64,000 bases of DNA from Paenibacillus tyrphae (lineage in GTDB: Bacteria; Bacillota; Bacilli; Paenibacillales; NBRC-103111). The stretch covers positions 1 to 64,000 of the forward strand of contig NZ_JAMZAW010000002.1 of assembly GCF_024158745.1 (NCBI RefSeq). Reading direction: 5' to 3'. A model generated the notes under the pieces. That model did not search any database, was not told the origin of the DNA, and worked only from the letters and a program-made list of their open reading frames with translations. The translations under genes and the position numbers were made by a program. Within the stretch, counting starts at the first letter, position 1. Every line of letters starts with the position of its first letter. Below are positions 53,510 through 62,635 of the stretch, one piece after another.

Positions 53510-54289
53510 TCAGTCCCAAAATCCGCCGTCTGAGTGAATAATTTGTCCCGTCACCCACCGGGCGTCGTCGCCGGCCAGAAACCGGATCAACCGTGCGACA
53601 TCATTCGGCTGTCCGATGCGTCCCATCGGAAATTTGGGAAGCAGCGTCCGCTTAAACGCTTCGTCCATCCACCCCGAATCGGTCGGTCCGGGATCGACCG
53701 CATTGACCGTGATCCGGTGCGGGGCCAATTCCGCCGCGAGCGAGACGGTAAACGCCGAGATGGCCCCTTTGGTCGCAACATATGCCAGATTCCCCGGCAT
53801 CGGACCTTTGTCTTGTCCCGATACCAGATTGATGATCCGTCCGCCCCTCCCCCCTCTTAACCTGCGGGCAAATTCCACCGAAAGCATGCAAGTGCCGCGA
53901 ACATTGACGGTGTAATGCGCATCGAGAATAGCTGCGTTCAGCGCCTCGAAACCGACTTCTTCGCAATGCGTTGCGTTATTGATCAATATAAACGGGGTGC
54001 CCAGCCGGTGCTGCACTTCATCCAGCAGCCGAATCGCCGAATCTTGGTCAGATAAATCCAGCTCCATTGACCCTGTCCTCACACCGAGTGCGACAAGCTC
54101 CTCGGTCATCTGCTTCGGCCACTCCCGCTCGCTTCCATAAGGCTGAGCTTCGTCATATTTGCGCCAATGGGTAAAAAACAGATCGGCGCCCTCTTCCGCC
54201 AGCGCGCGGGCAATGGCGCTCCCGATGCCCCTCCGGCGGCTCACTCCCGTCACAATGGCGATTTTGCCTTGCAGTCTTTTCTCGTTCAT
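53510..54289 (-). CDS. Short-chain dehydrogenase/reductase
   Basis: This 259-residue SDR has the cofactor motif TGVSRRRGIGSAIARALAEE and catalytic Ser in INLVSGQ and Tyr/Lys in LAYVATKGA. NNATHCEE replaces the usual NNAG. It may reduce a keto group with NADPH. ATG at 54289 follows GGGAGGAG. A hairpin with T-run lies 75 bases before the start (54364-54389). Confidence 0.85.
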   Translation of the reverse strand: MNEKRLQGKIAIVTGVSRRRGIGSAIARALAEEGADLFFTHWRKYDEAQPYGSEREWPKQMTEELVALGVRTGSMELDLSDQDSAIRLLDEVQHRLGTPFILINNATHCEEVGFEALNAAILDAHYTVNVRGTCMLSVEFARRLRGGRGGRIINLVSGQDKGPMPGNLAYVATKGAISAFTVSLAAELAPHRITVNAVDPGPTDSGWMDEAFKRTLLPKFPMGRIGQPNDVARLIRFLAGDDARWVTGQIIHSDGGFWD

Positions 54290-54363
54290 ACGATCTCCTC
54301 CCGTAGATGGAGACGCGGCGGTGTGAGCTGCCGGAGATGCAACTATTCCCGGCTGAACTAAAA

Positions 54364-54389
54364 AAGCGGATACCATGAGGTATCCGCTT
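54364..54389 (-). terminator. Hairpin with T-run in the SDR leader
   Basis: AAGCGGATACC and GGTATCCGCTT form a perfect 11-bp stem with a 4-base loop, then TTTTTTAG on the minus strand. No minus-strand gene lies just upstream, so it looks like an attenuator in a leader rather than a gene end. The 54390-54628 stretch holds no gene I can support. Confidence 0.6.
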
Positions 54390-54628
54390 GCCGGGTGTCG
54401 GGCTCGTTCCCATAGCGTCCCTGTAATGGTGACAGACAGGCACACCTCTCCCGTTAAACCAATCGGGATCGTGCGCTATCCGGTTCATTAACCATTACAA
54501 AGTGCCTGCCATCGGAAACAATTCCCCTTTCCTGCATCTCTATCCTGATTGTACAAGAACGGCAATGACCGGTCAATCCAAAACAGGCCGGAAGCGCCAC
54601 GCGATTCCATCGCCTCGCTGCCCTGCAC

Positions 54629-54657
54629 TTGAATCCTTTACCCGAATAAGCTATACT
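54629..54657 (+). promoter_or_regulatory. Sigma-A-type promoter of serS
   Basis: TTGAAT and TATACT are separated by 17 bases, directly upstream of the T-box leader. Confidence 0.6.
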
Positions 54658-54664
54658 ACAACAA

Positions 54665-54870
54665 ATTGAATGATCGACCATTTGCCTATGAAGAGCATCC
54701 AACTCGGAGGCGTTCTCGTTAAAGGGACCAATACCGTCCCTCAAGTGAACCGGGCCCGCCCGTTAACGCGGAACCAAAGCGGATCGGACCGCCATGCTGT
54801 CCGGTCAAGTTGGGTGGCACCGCGAGACAAGCGCTCCTCGTCCCAAAAGGATACAGGGCGCTTTTTGTCA
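54665..54870 (+). promoter_or_regulatory. T-box leader of serS
   Basis: The T-box core AAGTTGGGTGGCACCGCG is at 54807-54824. A terminator stem AAGCGC/GCGCTT with T-run follows (54829-54866), which overlaps the antiterminator. Uncharged tRNA-Ser should favour read-through. The specifier codon was not assigned with certainty. Confidence 0.9.
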
Positions 54871-54898
54871 TTTTCCTAAAAAAAAGGAGCGGTACCAC

Positions 54899-56188
54899 AT
54901 GCTGGATATTCACTGGATTCGCCAAAATTACGAGAGAGTACAAACGGTCGCCGATCAAAAAGGAATCGCCGTTTCCGTCTCCGAGCTGCTTGCTTGGGAC
55001 GAGAAGAAGCGAAATCTGCTTCAAGAGACCGAGAAGCTGCGCCACGCCCGAAACAAGCTGTCGGAGGAGATCGGCACACTCGTTCGTATGGGAGGCCATA
55101 AAGAAGCTGAGCCGTTGAAACGTAACGTGAAGGATCTTGGCAGCCGCTTGGCGGAGACGGAACCGGAGCTGGCTGAGGCCCAGCGTCAGTTCGATCAGCT
55201 GATGCTTCGCATCCCGAACGTCGTATCTCCCGACACGCCTGTCGGGCGTTCGGATGCGGACAATATTGAAATTCGGCGTAACGGGACGCCGCCCGCGTTC
55301 GCTTTCGAGCCCAAAGACCACGTAGCCCTCGGCGAGCTTCACCGGATGATCGACATCCCGCGCGGCGTCAAGACGGCCGGAACACGGAACTATTACCTGC
55401 GGGGCCCCGGAGCCCTGCTGCACCGCGCCGTACAGCAGCTTGCGGTGGATCTGCTGCTAAGCCGGGGCTTTACGCTCATGGAGGTTCCGCTGCTCGTACG
55501 CGCGGATGCCTTGACCCATACAGGCTACTTCCCCTTCGGCCAAGAGCAGGTGTACCGGATCGCGGACGAGGACAAGTGGCTGGTCGGCACCTCGGAAGTG
55601 CCGCTAGTTTCGTATTACAGCCATGAGGTGGTCGACGTGCGCGATCCGCTCATGCTTGCCGCCGTCTCGTCGTGTTTTCGAAGCGAGGTCGGCTCGGCAG
55701 GCAAAGACGTGCACGGCTTATACCGCGTGCATCAATTTTCCAAAGTGGAGCAGGTTATCGTGTGCGAAGCCGAGCTTGACCGTTCCGAGCCGCTGCTGGA
55801 AGCCATCACGAGCAACGCGGAAGAGCTTCTGCAACTGCTGGAGCTGCCCTACCGGGTCATGGCCGTCTGCACCGGCGATATGTCGCAAAAAACGTATAAG
55901 CAGTACGACATCGAAACTTGGATGCCGAGCCGCCAAGCCTACGGCGAAACCCATTCGTCGTCCCACCTGCTCGACTTCCAGGCCCGCCGTTCGAACATTC
56001 GGTATCGCGATTCGGGCGGCAAGCTGCGCTACTGCCATACGCTCAACAATACGGCCGTCGCTTCGCCGAGAATCTTAATCCCGCTGCTGGAAAATCATCA
56101 GGCCGAGGACGGCTCGATCCGGATTCCTCCGGCGCTGCGCCCGTACATGAACGGCTTGGAGCGGCTGCTCCCTCCGTCCGAAGAATAG
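54899..56188 (+). CDS. serS: Seryl-tRNA synthetase
   Basis: This 429-residue enzyme starts MLDIHWIRQNYERVQTVADQ. The N-terminal coiled coil for tRNA runs to about residue 105. Class II motifs are seen in motif 2 (VSSCFRSEVGSAGKDVHGLY) and motif 3 (NNTAVASPRILIPLLENHQ). The ATG at 54899 follows AAAGGAG after the T-box. The N-terminal sequence and insertions differ from the main Bacillus SerRS, so this may be a second or divergent serS. Confidence 0.92.
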   Translation: MLDIHWIRQNYERVQTVADQKGIAVSVSELLAWDEKKRNLLQETEKLRHARNKLSEEIGTLVRMGGHKEAEPLKRNVKDLGSRLAETEPELAEAQRQFDQLMLRIPNVVSPDTPVGRSDADNIEIRRNGTPPAFAFEPKDHVALGELHRMIDIPRGVKTAGTRNYYLRGPGALLHRAVQQLAVDLLLSRGFTLMEVPLLVRADALTHTGYFPFGQEQVYRIADEDKWLVGTSEVPLVSYYSHEVVDVRDPLMLAAVSSCFRSEVGSAGKDVHGLYRVHQFSKVEQVIVCEAELDRSEPLLEAITSNAEELLQLLELPYRVMAVCTGDMSQKTYKQYDIETWMPSRQAYGETHSSSHLLDFQARRSNIRYRDSGGKLRYCHTLNNTAVASPRILIPLLENHQAEDGSIRIPPALRPYMNGLERLLPPSEE

Positions 56189-56255
56189 CTTTCCAGCGTT
56201 ACGGACGCTGCCTTGCATCCCGGTTCCCCTGAGCTTCCGCGCGCAGCCGCTTCAG

Positions 56256-56489
56256 CTAGGCTTCCGACAACGGCTTGGCAGGCGTCTCCGTGTTGATGAC
56301 GACCAGGCGCGCGGAAGGTTCCCAGCTAATCGAAGCACCCAGCGCTTCGGCAACGAACCGGACCGGAACATAGGTAGCATCCTGGATCAGCTGTGCAGGC
56401 ACGTCCAGCGGATAAGGCTTGCCGTTCAGGTAAGCCGTCCCGCTATCCAGCATAAGCTCCACAGATGCCGTTTTCGTCCGGGCGGTCAC
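56256..56489 (-). CDS. Copper-amine-oxidase-like stalk domain, probably 3' part of a split gene
   Basis: This 77-residue frame starts at GTG and carries the stalk-domain pattern (SGTAYLNGKPYPLDVPAQLI, ATYVPVRFVAEALGASISWE). It has no signal peptide of its own. Its GTG overlaps the TGA of the preceding frame (GTGA). A single-base shift would fuse the two into a normal exported stalk protein, so either a frameshift has split one gene or the two are translationally coupled. Confidence 0.55.
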   Translation of the reverse strand: MTARTKTASVELMLDSGTAYLNGKPYPLDVPAQLIQDATYVPVRFVAEALGASISWEPSARLVVINTETPAKPLSEA

Positions 56490-56671
56490 TTTCCGGCCGG
56501 CTCGGGATTAGTGATGGGCGAAGAAGCAGACGCTTGTTCCGCGCCAACCTCCGCTGCTCTGGCCTGCGATAAGGGAACGAGGCTGCTCCCTATGGCAATC
56601 CATCCGGCCATAAGCAGCTTTACCGGCAGCGAACCCGCCCCGGAGTGAAGCAATTCATCCAATGAACGCAT
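56486..56671 (-). CDS. Signal-peptide part of the split stalk-domain gene
   Basis: This 61-residue frame starts at ATG 56671 behind GGGGAAGGAA. It has a hydrophobic segment LPVKLLMAGWIAIGSSLVPL ending at ARAAE, a plausible export signal, then a Ser/Pro-rich linker. It stops where the stalk domain of the next frame begins. Confidence 0.5.
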   Translation of the reverse strand: MRSLDELLHSGAGSLPVKLLMAGWIAIGSSLVPLSQARAAEVGAEQASASSPITNPEPAGK

Positions 56672-56774
56672 CGGTGCTTCCTTCCCCTTTCCGAAACTCG
56701 TGTGCTTTCTTCCCATTTAGACGAAAGGACGGAATAAAGGTTGCTCCAAAGCGCGCAGGTCCGGACGAAAAAAA

Positions 56775-57032
56775 GGCCGGGGTTTTTACCCCGGCCAGAT
56801 TGTTGAGAAAGAGGTTTATGATTGAAATAGAGATGCAAACGGAGGTGGGGTATCCACTGGAGAAGCGATAGCCGCCTTTGTCATCGGGAAATGTCCGCTA
56901 CTAAGCGGCTTCCAATGAAATTTCCCGATGACAGCAGCGGTCGGAAGTGGATACCCCACCCCCTCGTAACCTCTATAATCCCGTTTCGACCACTTTCTCA
57001 ACAAGCTCAAGGCCGGGGCTGTTACCCCGGCC
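56775..57032. repeat. 258-bp nested palindrome with terminator-like hairpins at both ends
   Basis: The whole block is one imperfect inverted repeat centred near 56902. Outer arms are GGCCGGGG-ACCCCGGCC hairpins (56775-56796 and 57011-57032). Next come TTGTTGAGAAAG (56800) and CTTTCTCAACAA (ends 57004), then GGTGGGGTATCCACT (56844) and its inverse (56946), then TCATCGGGAAAT (56881) and its inverse (56920). The centre is CCGCT-AAGCGG. Short frames inside mirror each other and are not credible genes. The outer hairpins may end the flanking transcripts. Confidence 0.7.
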
Positions 57033-57051
57033 TTTTTCACTCTAATCTGAA

Positions 57052-57477
57052 CTAAAATGCGTATGGGAACTTCATCAGCGTAACGACAAGAAAGAAAATG
57101 ATGCCGTTGATCACGCTAAGCGACTTGATGGAGCCGATGTGAGCTTTGATATTGCCGCCGGCCGGATCTTGCAGCGCCTTACGCATTTTGCTGCCGAGAA
57201 TGCCTGTCAGCGCCCCGATGGCTAGGAATAGAACGACCGCCAGCACCATCCAAAGCACCGAATAATGCGCCTTGCTGACCAGATAACCGCCGGACAAAAA
57301 TGCGATCACGAGCGCCAGCTGTCCCGCACGGTTGGCGGCAAACAACACATTCAAGAAACCGAACTGCGCTGTTCCCGATTGCAGTGCCTCCACCCGCATC
57401 GCCAAAAACGGCAGCATGAGATAAAAGCCCATCAATATGGCGCCGAGCACATGTAAATACAAAAACACTTGCTGCAT
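57052..57477 (-). CDS. Small four-helix membrane protein
   Basis: This 141-residue protein starts MQQVFLYLHVLGAILMGFYL and has four helices (AGQLALVIAFLSGGYLV, LWMVLAVVLFLAIGALTGIL, VINGIIFFLVVTLMKFPYAF). ATG at 57477 is chosen; the upstream TTG frame has no export logic. The function is unknown. It lies 87 bases past the RND gene on the same strand. Confidence 0.7.
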   Translation of the reverse strand: MQQVFLYLHVLGAILMGFYLMLPFLAMRVEALQSGTAQFGFLNVLFAANRAGQLALVIAFLSGGYLVSKAHYSVLWMVLAVVLFLAIGALTGILGSKMRKALQDPAGGNIKAHIGSIKSLSVINGIIFFLVVTLMKFPYAF

Positions 57478-57564
57478 AATCCCGGGACCCTCCCTATTCA
57501 ACCTCGTTTTCTCTCTCCCCTAGTATACAAGAATACGAGCTTCCTAAGCAAATTCGGGGCGGGC

Positions 57565-60500
57565 TTATGGATGGACCGCTTTACCCGCTTTCGCCGAGCG
57601 TTTGTCGCGCCACTTCTGTAAAATGACAAACAGCGACGGTACGACGATCAGCGTCAGCATGGTCGAATACAGCAGACCGGAAATAATCGTAATTCCCATC
57701 GGGCGCCATAAATTTCCGCCCATGATCGTCATCGGCAGCAAGCCGCCGATCGCCGTGGCCGTCGTCAGCAGAATCGGCCGAAGCCGCGCTTTTCCCGCTT
57801 CCGCTACCGCTTCGTACAGAGGCAGTCCGCGTTCGCGCGCCTGCTCGATAAATTCGATCAGAATGATCCCGTTCCGCACCACGATGCCCGCCAGGCTGAC
57901 GAGCCCCATGAGCGCCATGAAGCCGATCGGCGAACCCGAAAGGAACAGCCCGATGATCGCGCCGCCTGCCGCCAAATAGACGGTCGAGAGAATGAGCAGC
58001 GGAATCGAGAGCGAGTAAAACTGCATGACCATAATGATGTAAATCAGCAAAATAACGATGACCGACAGCTTTCCGATGGAGGCAAACGCTTCGTTACGCT
58101 CCTCGTTTTCGCCGCCGAACTGAATCGAATAGCCTGCTGGAACATTGTAACTTCCCAGCTTGGCTTGCAGATCCTTCACAATATCGTCCGCCAGCCGGTC
58201 CTGCGTATAGCTGCGCACGGTAATCGTCCGGGTCTGGTCGCGATGATGAATCGACTTGATCATTTGGCTGGTGCGGATATCTCCCAGTTCGCGCATTTGA
58301 ACCGTGCCGCCCTTTTGCGTCGAGACGTACATTTTCTTCATCGTCTCCAACGGGTCGGAGGAACGCATCTTGGCGTACAGGGTCACGTCGATCAGATCTT
58401 CGCCTTTCTGCATCTCCGACACTTCCAGCCCTTCGGTTGCAATTCTGAGCGTCGTGGAAAGATCCTTCTCGTTCACGCCGAATACATTCAGTTTCGCCGG
58501 GTCCGGTTCCACCTCGTAGGTGTTCATGGCCTCTCCGACATCGTCGGTGACGCTGATCGTACCCGGGATTTCTTTCAGCATCGCTTGAACGTCCGCCGAA
58601 ATCTGGCGAAGCTCCGACAGCTCGCTGCCGCTGATGCGAAGGGCGATCGGCGCGCCGACAGGCGGTCCCTGCTCCAGCTCGCGCGGCGTAATCTCCACAT
58701 CGGAGGGGAACATCGCCTTCAGTTGCTCCCGCCACTGCACGACGGCGGCTTTCGTATTCAGCTGCTTCACATCGACCTTAACGAACAGCTGCCCGATCGA
58801 GATGCCCGTCTGATCCGCTTCCGAGTAATAAAAATGCGGAGCCGTCCGCCCGGCATAAGCCGAGACGAAGCGCACACCCGGCTGCTCTTCCATCCATGCT
58901 GCGGCCTTGCGGATTGTAAACTCCGTTTCCGCAAACTGACGTCCGGACGGAAGCTTGAAGTCGATGAGCATCTCTTCCTTCTCCGCAGGCGGAAAATACT
59001 GCACCCCAAGCAGCGGCATCAATCCGAAGGCGGAGGTGCCCAACAGCAGCGCAGCGAGCCCGGTCAGCAGCGGACGCCGCAAGAAGCGGTGAATCTGCTT
59101 GCCGTAAAAGGCGCTCAGCCTCGCGATCGGCTTGCCGAGCAGACCCGGAGATTGCGTCCCTTCGCTTCCAGACGCGCCTCCCGTACCTTTGGTTGGCTCG
59201 GCCTTGGAGCCTTTGCGGCGAAGCCGCCGCTCGCCTACCCATTGGCGGAAAATCGGAACAATCGTCAGCGACATCGCCATGGAAGCCGCAAGCGACAACG
59301 AAATGACGACAGGAAGCGGGCGAATGAAGCTGCCGATGTTGCCCTGCAGGAAAAACAGCGGCAAAAACGCAGCAGCCGTCGCAATCGTCGCCGTCAGAAT
59401 CGAAATGGCGACATCGCGGCTTCCTTCCAACGAGGCCGTAGCCGGATCGTCGCCCAGCTGCAGGCGGCGCTGGATGTTGTCGTTCACGACGATGGCGTCG
59501 TCGACCAGAATTCCGAGCACGATGACGAGCGCGACGATCGTAATCTGATTCAAATCGATACCCATCGCTTCGACGGGAATAAAACCGATCGTGATGGACA
59601 CCGGAATGGCCAAGGCCACGATCAGCGAAGTGCCGAACGTTAGTCCGAGAGAGCAGACGACGATAACCGAAAGAATCCCCATCAGCAGCTCTCTACCCAG
59701 CTCGTTAAACAGATGGTCGAGACTTTCCTTTTGCGTAAACAGCGACTCGATCCTCACATTGGCCGGCAGCTTCGGCTCCAGCTCCGCAACCTTCTTGTCG
59801 ATGCGATTCTGCAGCGACGGGACATCCGTGCCTTTCTCCGCATTAATGACCAGATCGAGGACAGGCTTTCCGTTATGTAAGATGGATACTTCTTTTTTCT
59901 TCGAGCGCAGCTTGACGTCAGCGACGTCCTTGATCTTCATCGCGCTGCCGGGGGGCAGACCCAGAAGCTCCGTGTTCGCGATATCCTCGGCGGACTTCCA
60001 TTCTCCGCCCATATTGACGTAATACTGCTTGGCGCCCTTGTCCACCGTACCGAGCGGCACCCGGTCATGCTTATTTTTCAGCGACTGCGCTACGATACCC
60101 CATGGCAGCCTGAGCGTATCCAGCTTGTCAGTGTCAAGCGTAATCGCCACTTCCTGCTCGGGCAGTCCGACGACCTGGACGTTGCTCACGCCGGGAACGG
60201 TTGCGAGCTGCTTTTTCCAGTAGTCCATCGTCGTCCGCAGCGACTCCAGCTCTTCCGGCGTCTCCACGACAAAATGCAAAATTTGCGCCGCAATTTTGCT
60301 TAAGTCGTCGTTCACTTCCGGCTGGTGCGCATCTGCCGGCAAGTCTCCTTGCGCAGACTGCACCTTCTGGCGCAGCGAGTCCCACGCCCTGCGGATATCC
60401 GTATCCGACTTCAGCTCGACTTGAATGACCGACACGTTGGCGGCCGAAGTGGAGGTGAGAACTTTGATTCCGCTGATTTCTTTAATTTTATCTTCCAGCG

Positions 60501-60690
60501 GGCGGGTGACGAACTGCTCCACTTTTTCCGGCGAAGCCCCCGGGTAGACGGTTTTCACCAATGCGTACGTGATCTCGATCTCGGGATTCTCCCTCTGCTT
60601 CAAGGTGAAAATATTGAACACCCCGAGCACGACCGCCATCACGAAAAACAGCAGCGTTACCTTGCGGTATTTCAGCAGCTTCGCGATCAT
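57565..60690 (-). CDS. RND-family efflux permease (AcrB/SwrC type)
   Basis: This 1041-residue protein has the RND plan: helix 1 (VTLLFFVMAVVLGVFNIFTL), a large porter loop, helices 2-6 with GILVDDAIVVNDNI (the proton-relay Asp pair), a second loop and helices 8-12 (FMALMGLVSLAGIVVRNGII). No membrane-fusion or outer-membrane partner is encoded, as in Bacillus subtilis SwrC. It probably exports surfactant-like lipopeptides, fatty acids or drugs. It is coupled to its TetR gene by a four-base overlap. Confidence 0.92.
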   Translation of the reverse strand: MIAKLLKYRKVTLLFFVMAVVLGVFNIFTLKQRENPEIEITYALVKTVYPGASPEKVEQFVTRPLEDKIKEISGIKVLTSTSAANVSVIQVELKSDTDIRRAWDSLRQKVQSAQGDLPADAHQPEVNDDLSKIAAQILHFVVETPEELESLRTTMDYWKKQLATVPGVSNVQVVGLPEQEVAITLDTDKLDTLRLPWGIVAQSLKNKHDRVPLGTVDKGAKQYYVNMGGEWKSAEDIANTELLGLPPGSAMKIKDVADVKLRSKKKEVSILHNGKPVLDLVINAEKGTDVPSLQNRIDKKVAELEPKLPANVRIESLFTQKESLDHLFNELGRELLMGILSVIVVCSLGLTFGTSLIVALAIPVSITIGFIPVEAMGIDLNQITIVALVIVLGILVDDAIVVNDNIQRRLQLGDDPATASLEGSRDVAISILTATIATAAAFLPLFFLQGNIGSFIRPLPVVISLSLAASMAMSLTIVPIFRQWVGERRLRRKGSKAEPTKGTGGASGSEGTQSPGLLGKPIARLSAFYGKQIHRFLRRPLLTGLAALLLGTSAFGLMPLLGVQYFPPAEKEEMLIDFKLPSGRQFAETEFTIRKAAAWMEEQPGVRFVSAYAGRTAPHFYYSEADQTGISIGQLFVKVDVKQLNTKAAVVQWREQLKAMFPSDVEITPRELEQGPPVGAPIALRISGSELSELRQISADVQAMLKEIPGTISVTDDVGEAMNTYEVEPDPAKLNVFGVNEKDLSTTLRIATEGLEVSEMQKGEDLIDVTLYAKMRSSDPLETMKKMYVSTQKGGTVQMRELGDIRTSQMIKSIHHRDQTRTITVRSYTQDRLADDIVKDLQAKLGSYNVPAGYSIQFGGENEERNEAFASIGKLSVIVILLIYIIMVMQFYSLSIPLLILSTVYLAAGGAIIGLFLSGSPIGFMALMGLVSLAGIVVRNGIILIEFIEQARERGLPLYEAVAEAGKARLRPILLTTATAIGGLLPMTIMGGNLWRPMGITIISGLLYSTMLTLIVVPSLFVILQKWRDKRSAKAGKAVHP

Positions 60691-61286
60691 CCTTCGCTCA
60701 CATCCGTTTCCGGCAGGCAGTTGACGTTGATCCCGACGAGCACCTCGGCAAGCGGATCAAGCTTTTCCAGACCGTATCCTTTTTCGATGAACCATTGGTA
60801 AGCGACCATCTCGAGCATTCCGATCTCGGCATAAGCGGTCATTTCCAACTGCTCGTCCGTATATCCGGGGTAGACATTGAAGTGCTTGAACATGTCCTTG
60901 ACAACCTCGCAAACATTGCCGTAAAACTGCTTCGAGATGTCCGCTATTTCAGGAGAGGCGGCGCCATGCCGCTTCAAAATGTTAAGGATGGTCCGGTTCT
61001 GGTAATAAATGGTCAGCGTTTGCCGGATCAAACGGTCATGCATCTTGTCGTTGTGCAATTCGCGAGGGTCCAGCGATTTCGGTTCGAGCGCGACGACGAT
61101 TTCCTTCAAGCACTCCTCCGCCACACTGCGGAACAAGTCTTCCTTGCTTTTAAAATAAAGATAAAACGTGCCCTGCGCCATGCCGGCATCCTTCACGATG
61201 TCCGACACTTTGGTGCTATGATACCCTTTTTGCTCAAAAAGCTTCAGCGCCGACTCGACGATTTTGTCTCTCTTCTCTACAGCCAA
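60687..61286 (-). CDS. TetR-family repressor of the RND pump
   Basis: The chosen start is TTG at 61286 after GGGGAGGAG, giving 199 residues (LAVEKRDKIVESALKLFEQK). The HTH is KVSDIVKDAGMAQGTFYLYF. The C-terminal domain is helical and ligand-binding. A longer frame to 61355-61370 runs through the palindrome at 61336, so it is unlikely. The gene lies upstream of and overlaps the pump gene, which it should repress. Confidence 0.85.
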   Translation of the reverse strand: MAVEKRDKIVESALKLFEQKGYHSTKVSDIVKDAGMAQGTFYLYFKSKEDLFRSVAEECLKEIVVALEPKSLDPRELHNDKMHDRLIRQTLTIYYQNRTILNILKRHGAASPEIADISKQFYGNVCEVVKDMFKHFNVYPGYTDEQLEMTAYAEIGMLEMVAYQWFIEKGYGLEKLDPLAEVLVGINVNCLPETDVSEG

Positions 61287-61335
61287 CGGTGAATTCTCCT
61301 CCCCTAGGACCCTCGTCACCGCAGGTCCCGACAAT

Positions 61336-61355
61336 ATGACTGATTCGTCAGTCAT
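61336..61355. promoter_or_regulatory. TetR operator
   Basis: ATGACTGA-TTCG-TCAGTCAT is a perfect 8-bp inverted repeat with a 4-base spacer, 50 bases before the TTG start of the TetR gene. TGACTGA/TCAGTCA resembles known operator arms of this TetR class. It should control tetR-RND transcription. Confidence 0.7.
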
Positions 61356-61440
61356 TTCGTATCGTACCATGGATTGCCATGGCTTTCAATCCCTTGATCG
61401 GCAGTTTTTCACCGGCTCCGCAAAAGAAAAGGGAAATAAA

Positions 61441-61479
61441 AAAGACCAGCTTCGGCCTTTTCGGCGGAAACTGGTCTTT
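61441..61479 (-). terminator. Terminator of mdh
   Basis: AAAGACCAG and CTGGTCTTT with an inner GGCCGAA/TTCGGC-like stem, then TTTTTTATT on the minus strand, 22 bases past the mdh stop. Confidence 0.8.
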
Positions 61480-61500
61480 CTTTGAACAGGTGGTATGCGA

Positions 61501-62442
61501 TTAGCCCGTAACGACTTTGATAACGTTGCGTACGGATTCAGCGGATTTGTCGAGTGCTGCTTTCTCTTCCGGAAGCAGCTCCAGCTCGAATACTTTCTCG
61601 ATGCCGTCGCCGCCAAGCAGCGTCGGTACGCCCATGAACAGGTTGTCATAGCCGTATTCGCCTTGGAGCAAAGCGATGGAAGGCAGAACGCGTTTTTTGT
61701 CTTTCATGATCGCTTCCGTCATTTGCACGATGGAAGCAGCCGGTGCGTAGTAAGCGGAGCCGTTGCCCAGCAGGTTAACGATTTCGCCGCCGCCGGTACG
61801 CGTACGCTTCACGATCGCTTCGATGCGATCAGCCGGAATGAGCTTCTCGATCGGAATCCCGCCAACATTGGAGTAACGAACGAGCGGAACCATGTCGTCC
61901 CCATGACCGCCGAGTACAAAGCCGCGCACGTCTTCTACGGAAACGTTCAGCTCCTGCGCGATGAACGTGCAATAACGAGCCGTGTCAAGTACGCCGGATT
62001 GGCCGATAACGCGGTTTTTCGGGAAGCCGAGCGTTTGGTAAGCGACATATGTCATGGCGTCTACCGGGTTGCTCAGGATGATAACGATCGATTGCGGGCT
62101 CGTTCTCTTGATATTTTCGCAAACGGATTTCACGATGCCTGCGTTCGTGTTCACGAGGTCGTCGCGGCTCATGCCCGGTTTGCGGGCAATCCCTGCCGTG
62201 ATAATCACGATGTCGGAACCGCTGGTCTCGTCATAGTTGGACGTGCCGACAATGTTCGCGTCGAACCCTTGCACCGGGGAAGCTTCGAGCATATCCAGCG
62301 CTTTCCCTTTGGTCGGGTTCTCCAGTTGAGGGATGTCCAGCAATACGACGTCGCCGAGTTCTTTTTGCGCCAGCATCAGCGCTGTTGTCGCACCTGTGAA
62401 GCCTGCGCCGACAACCGTAATTTTTTTACGTTGGATTGCCAT
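61501..62442 (-). CDS. mdh: Malate dehydrogenase
   Basis: This 313-residue LDH-like MDH has NAD motif [15 protein letters not shown], catalytic [14 protein letters not shown]-type loop (read here as [20 protein letters not shown]) with the substrate Arg residues, and catalytic His in [12 protein letters not shown]. It oxidises malate in the TCA cycle. ATG at 62442 follows GGGAGG. In Bacillus citZ-icd-mdh form an operon; here icd and mdh are separated by the hairpin-bearing gap. Confidence 0.95.
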   Translation of the reverse strand: MAIQRKKITVVGAGFTGATTALMLAQKELGDVVLLDIPQLENPTKGKALDMLEASPVQGFDANIVGTSNYDETSGSDIVIITAGIARKPGMSRDDLVNTNAGIVKSVCENIKRTSPQSIVIILSNPVDAMTYVAYQTLGFPKNRVIGQSGVLDTARYCTFIAQELNVSVEDVRGFVLGGHGDDMVPLVRYSNVGGIPIEKLIPADRIEAIVKRTRTGGGEIVNLLGNGSAYYAPAASIVQMTEAIMKDKKRVLPSIALLQGEYGYDNLFMGVPTLLGGDGIEKVFELELLPEEKAALDKSAESVRNVIKVVTG

Positions 62443-62540
62443 AATCAATTCCTCCCATAGTTTGTGCTTTATCGCACATTAATTTTATGTTTCAATTTCG
62501 GGAATTAGCATATGACTTCGGCTTAATCTTTATCAATGAC

Positions 62541-62603
62541 GCATGGAAGCGTGTTCTTGTGCAGCACGGCGCCAGCTCGTGTGCACAAGAACAAACGCGT
62601 TCC
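62541..62603. repeat. Hairpin unit 1 in the icd-mdh gap
   Basis: GCATGGAAGCGT is followed by GTTCTTGTGCA, a loop, TGCACAAGAAC, then AAACGCGTTCC. The 11-bp stem is perfect. The framing bases GCATG-AAGCG and AAACGCG-TCC are shared with unit 2, but the stem sequence is not. Confidence 0.65.
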
Positions 62604-62635
62604 TACACCAACCTAACACATAAACGCCCCGGCAC

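Noticed and set aside
56816-57040. 74-codon minus-strand ORF and its mirror
   Set aside because: They lie inside the palindrome and owe their open frames to its symmetry.
58165-59643. 492-codon plus-strand ORF
   Set aside because: Antisense to the RND pump, with the same Arg/His/Gln-rich composition as other shadows.
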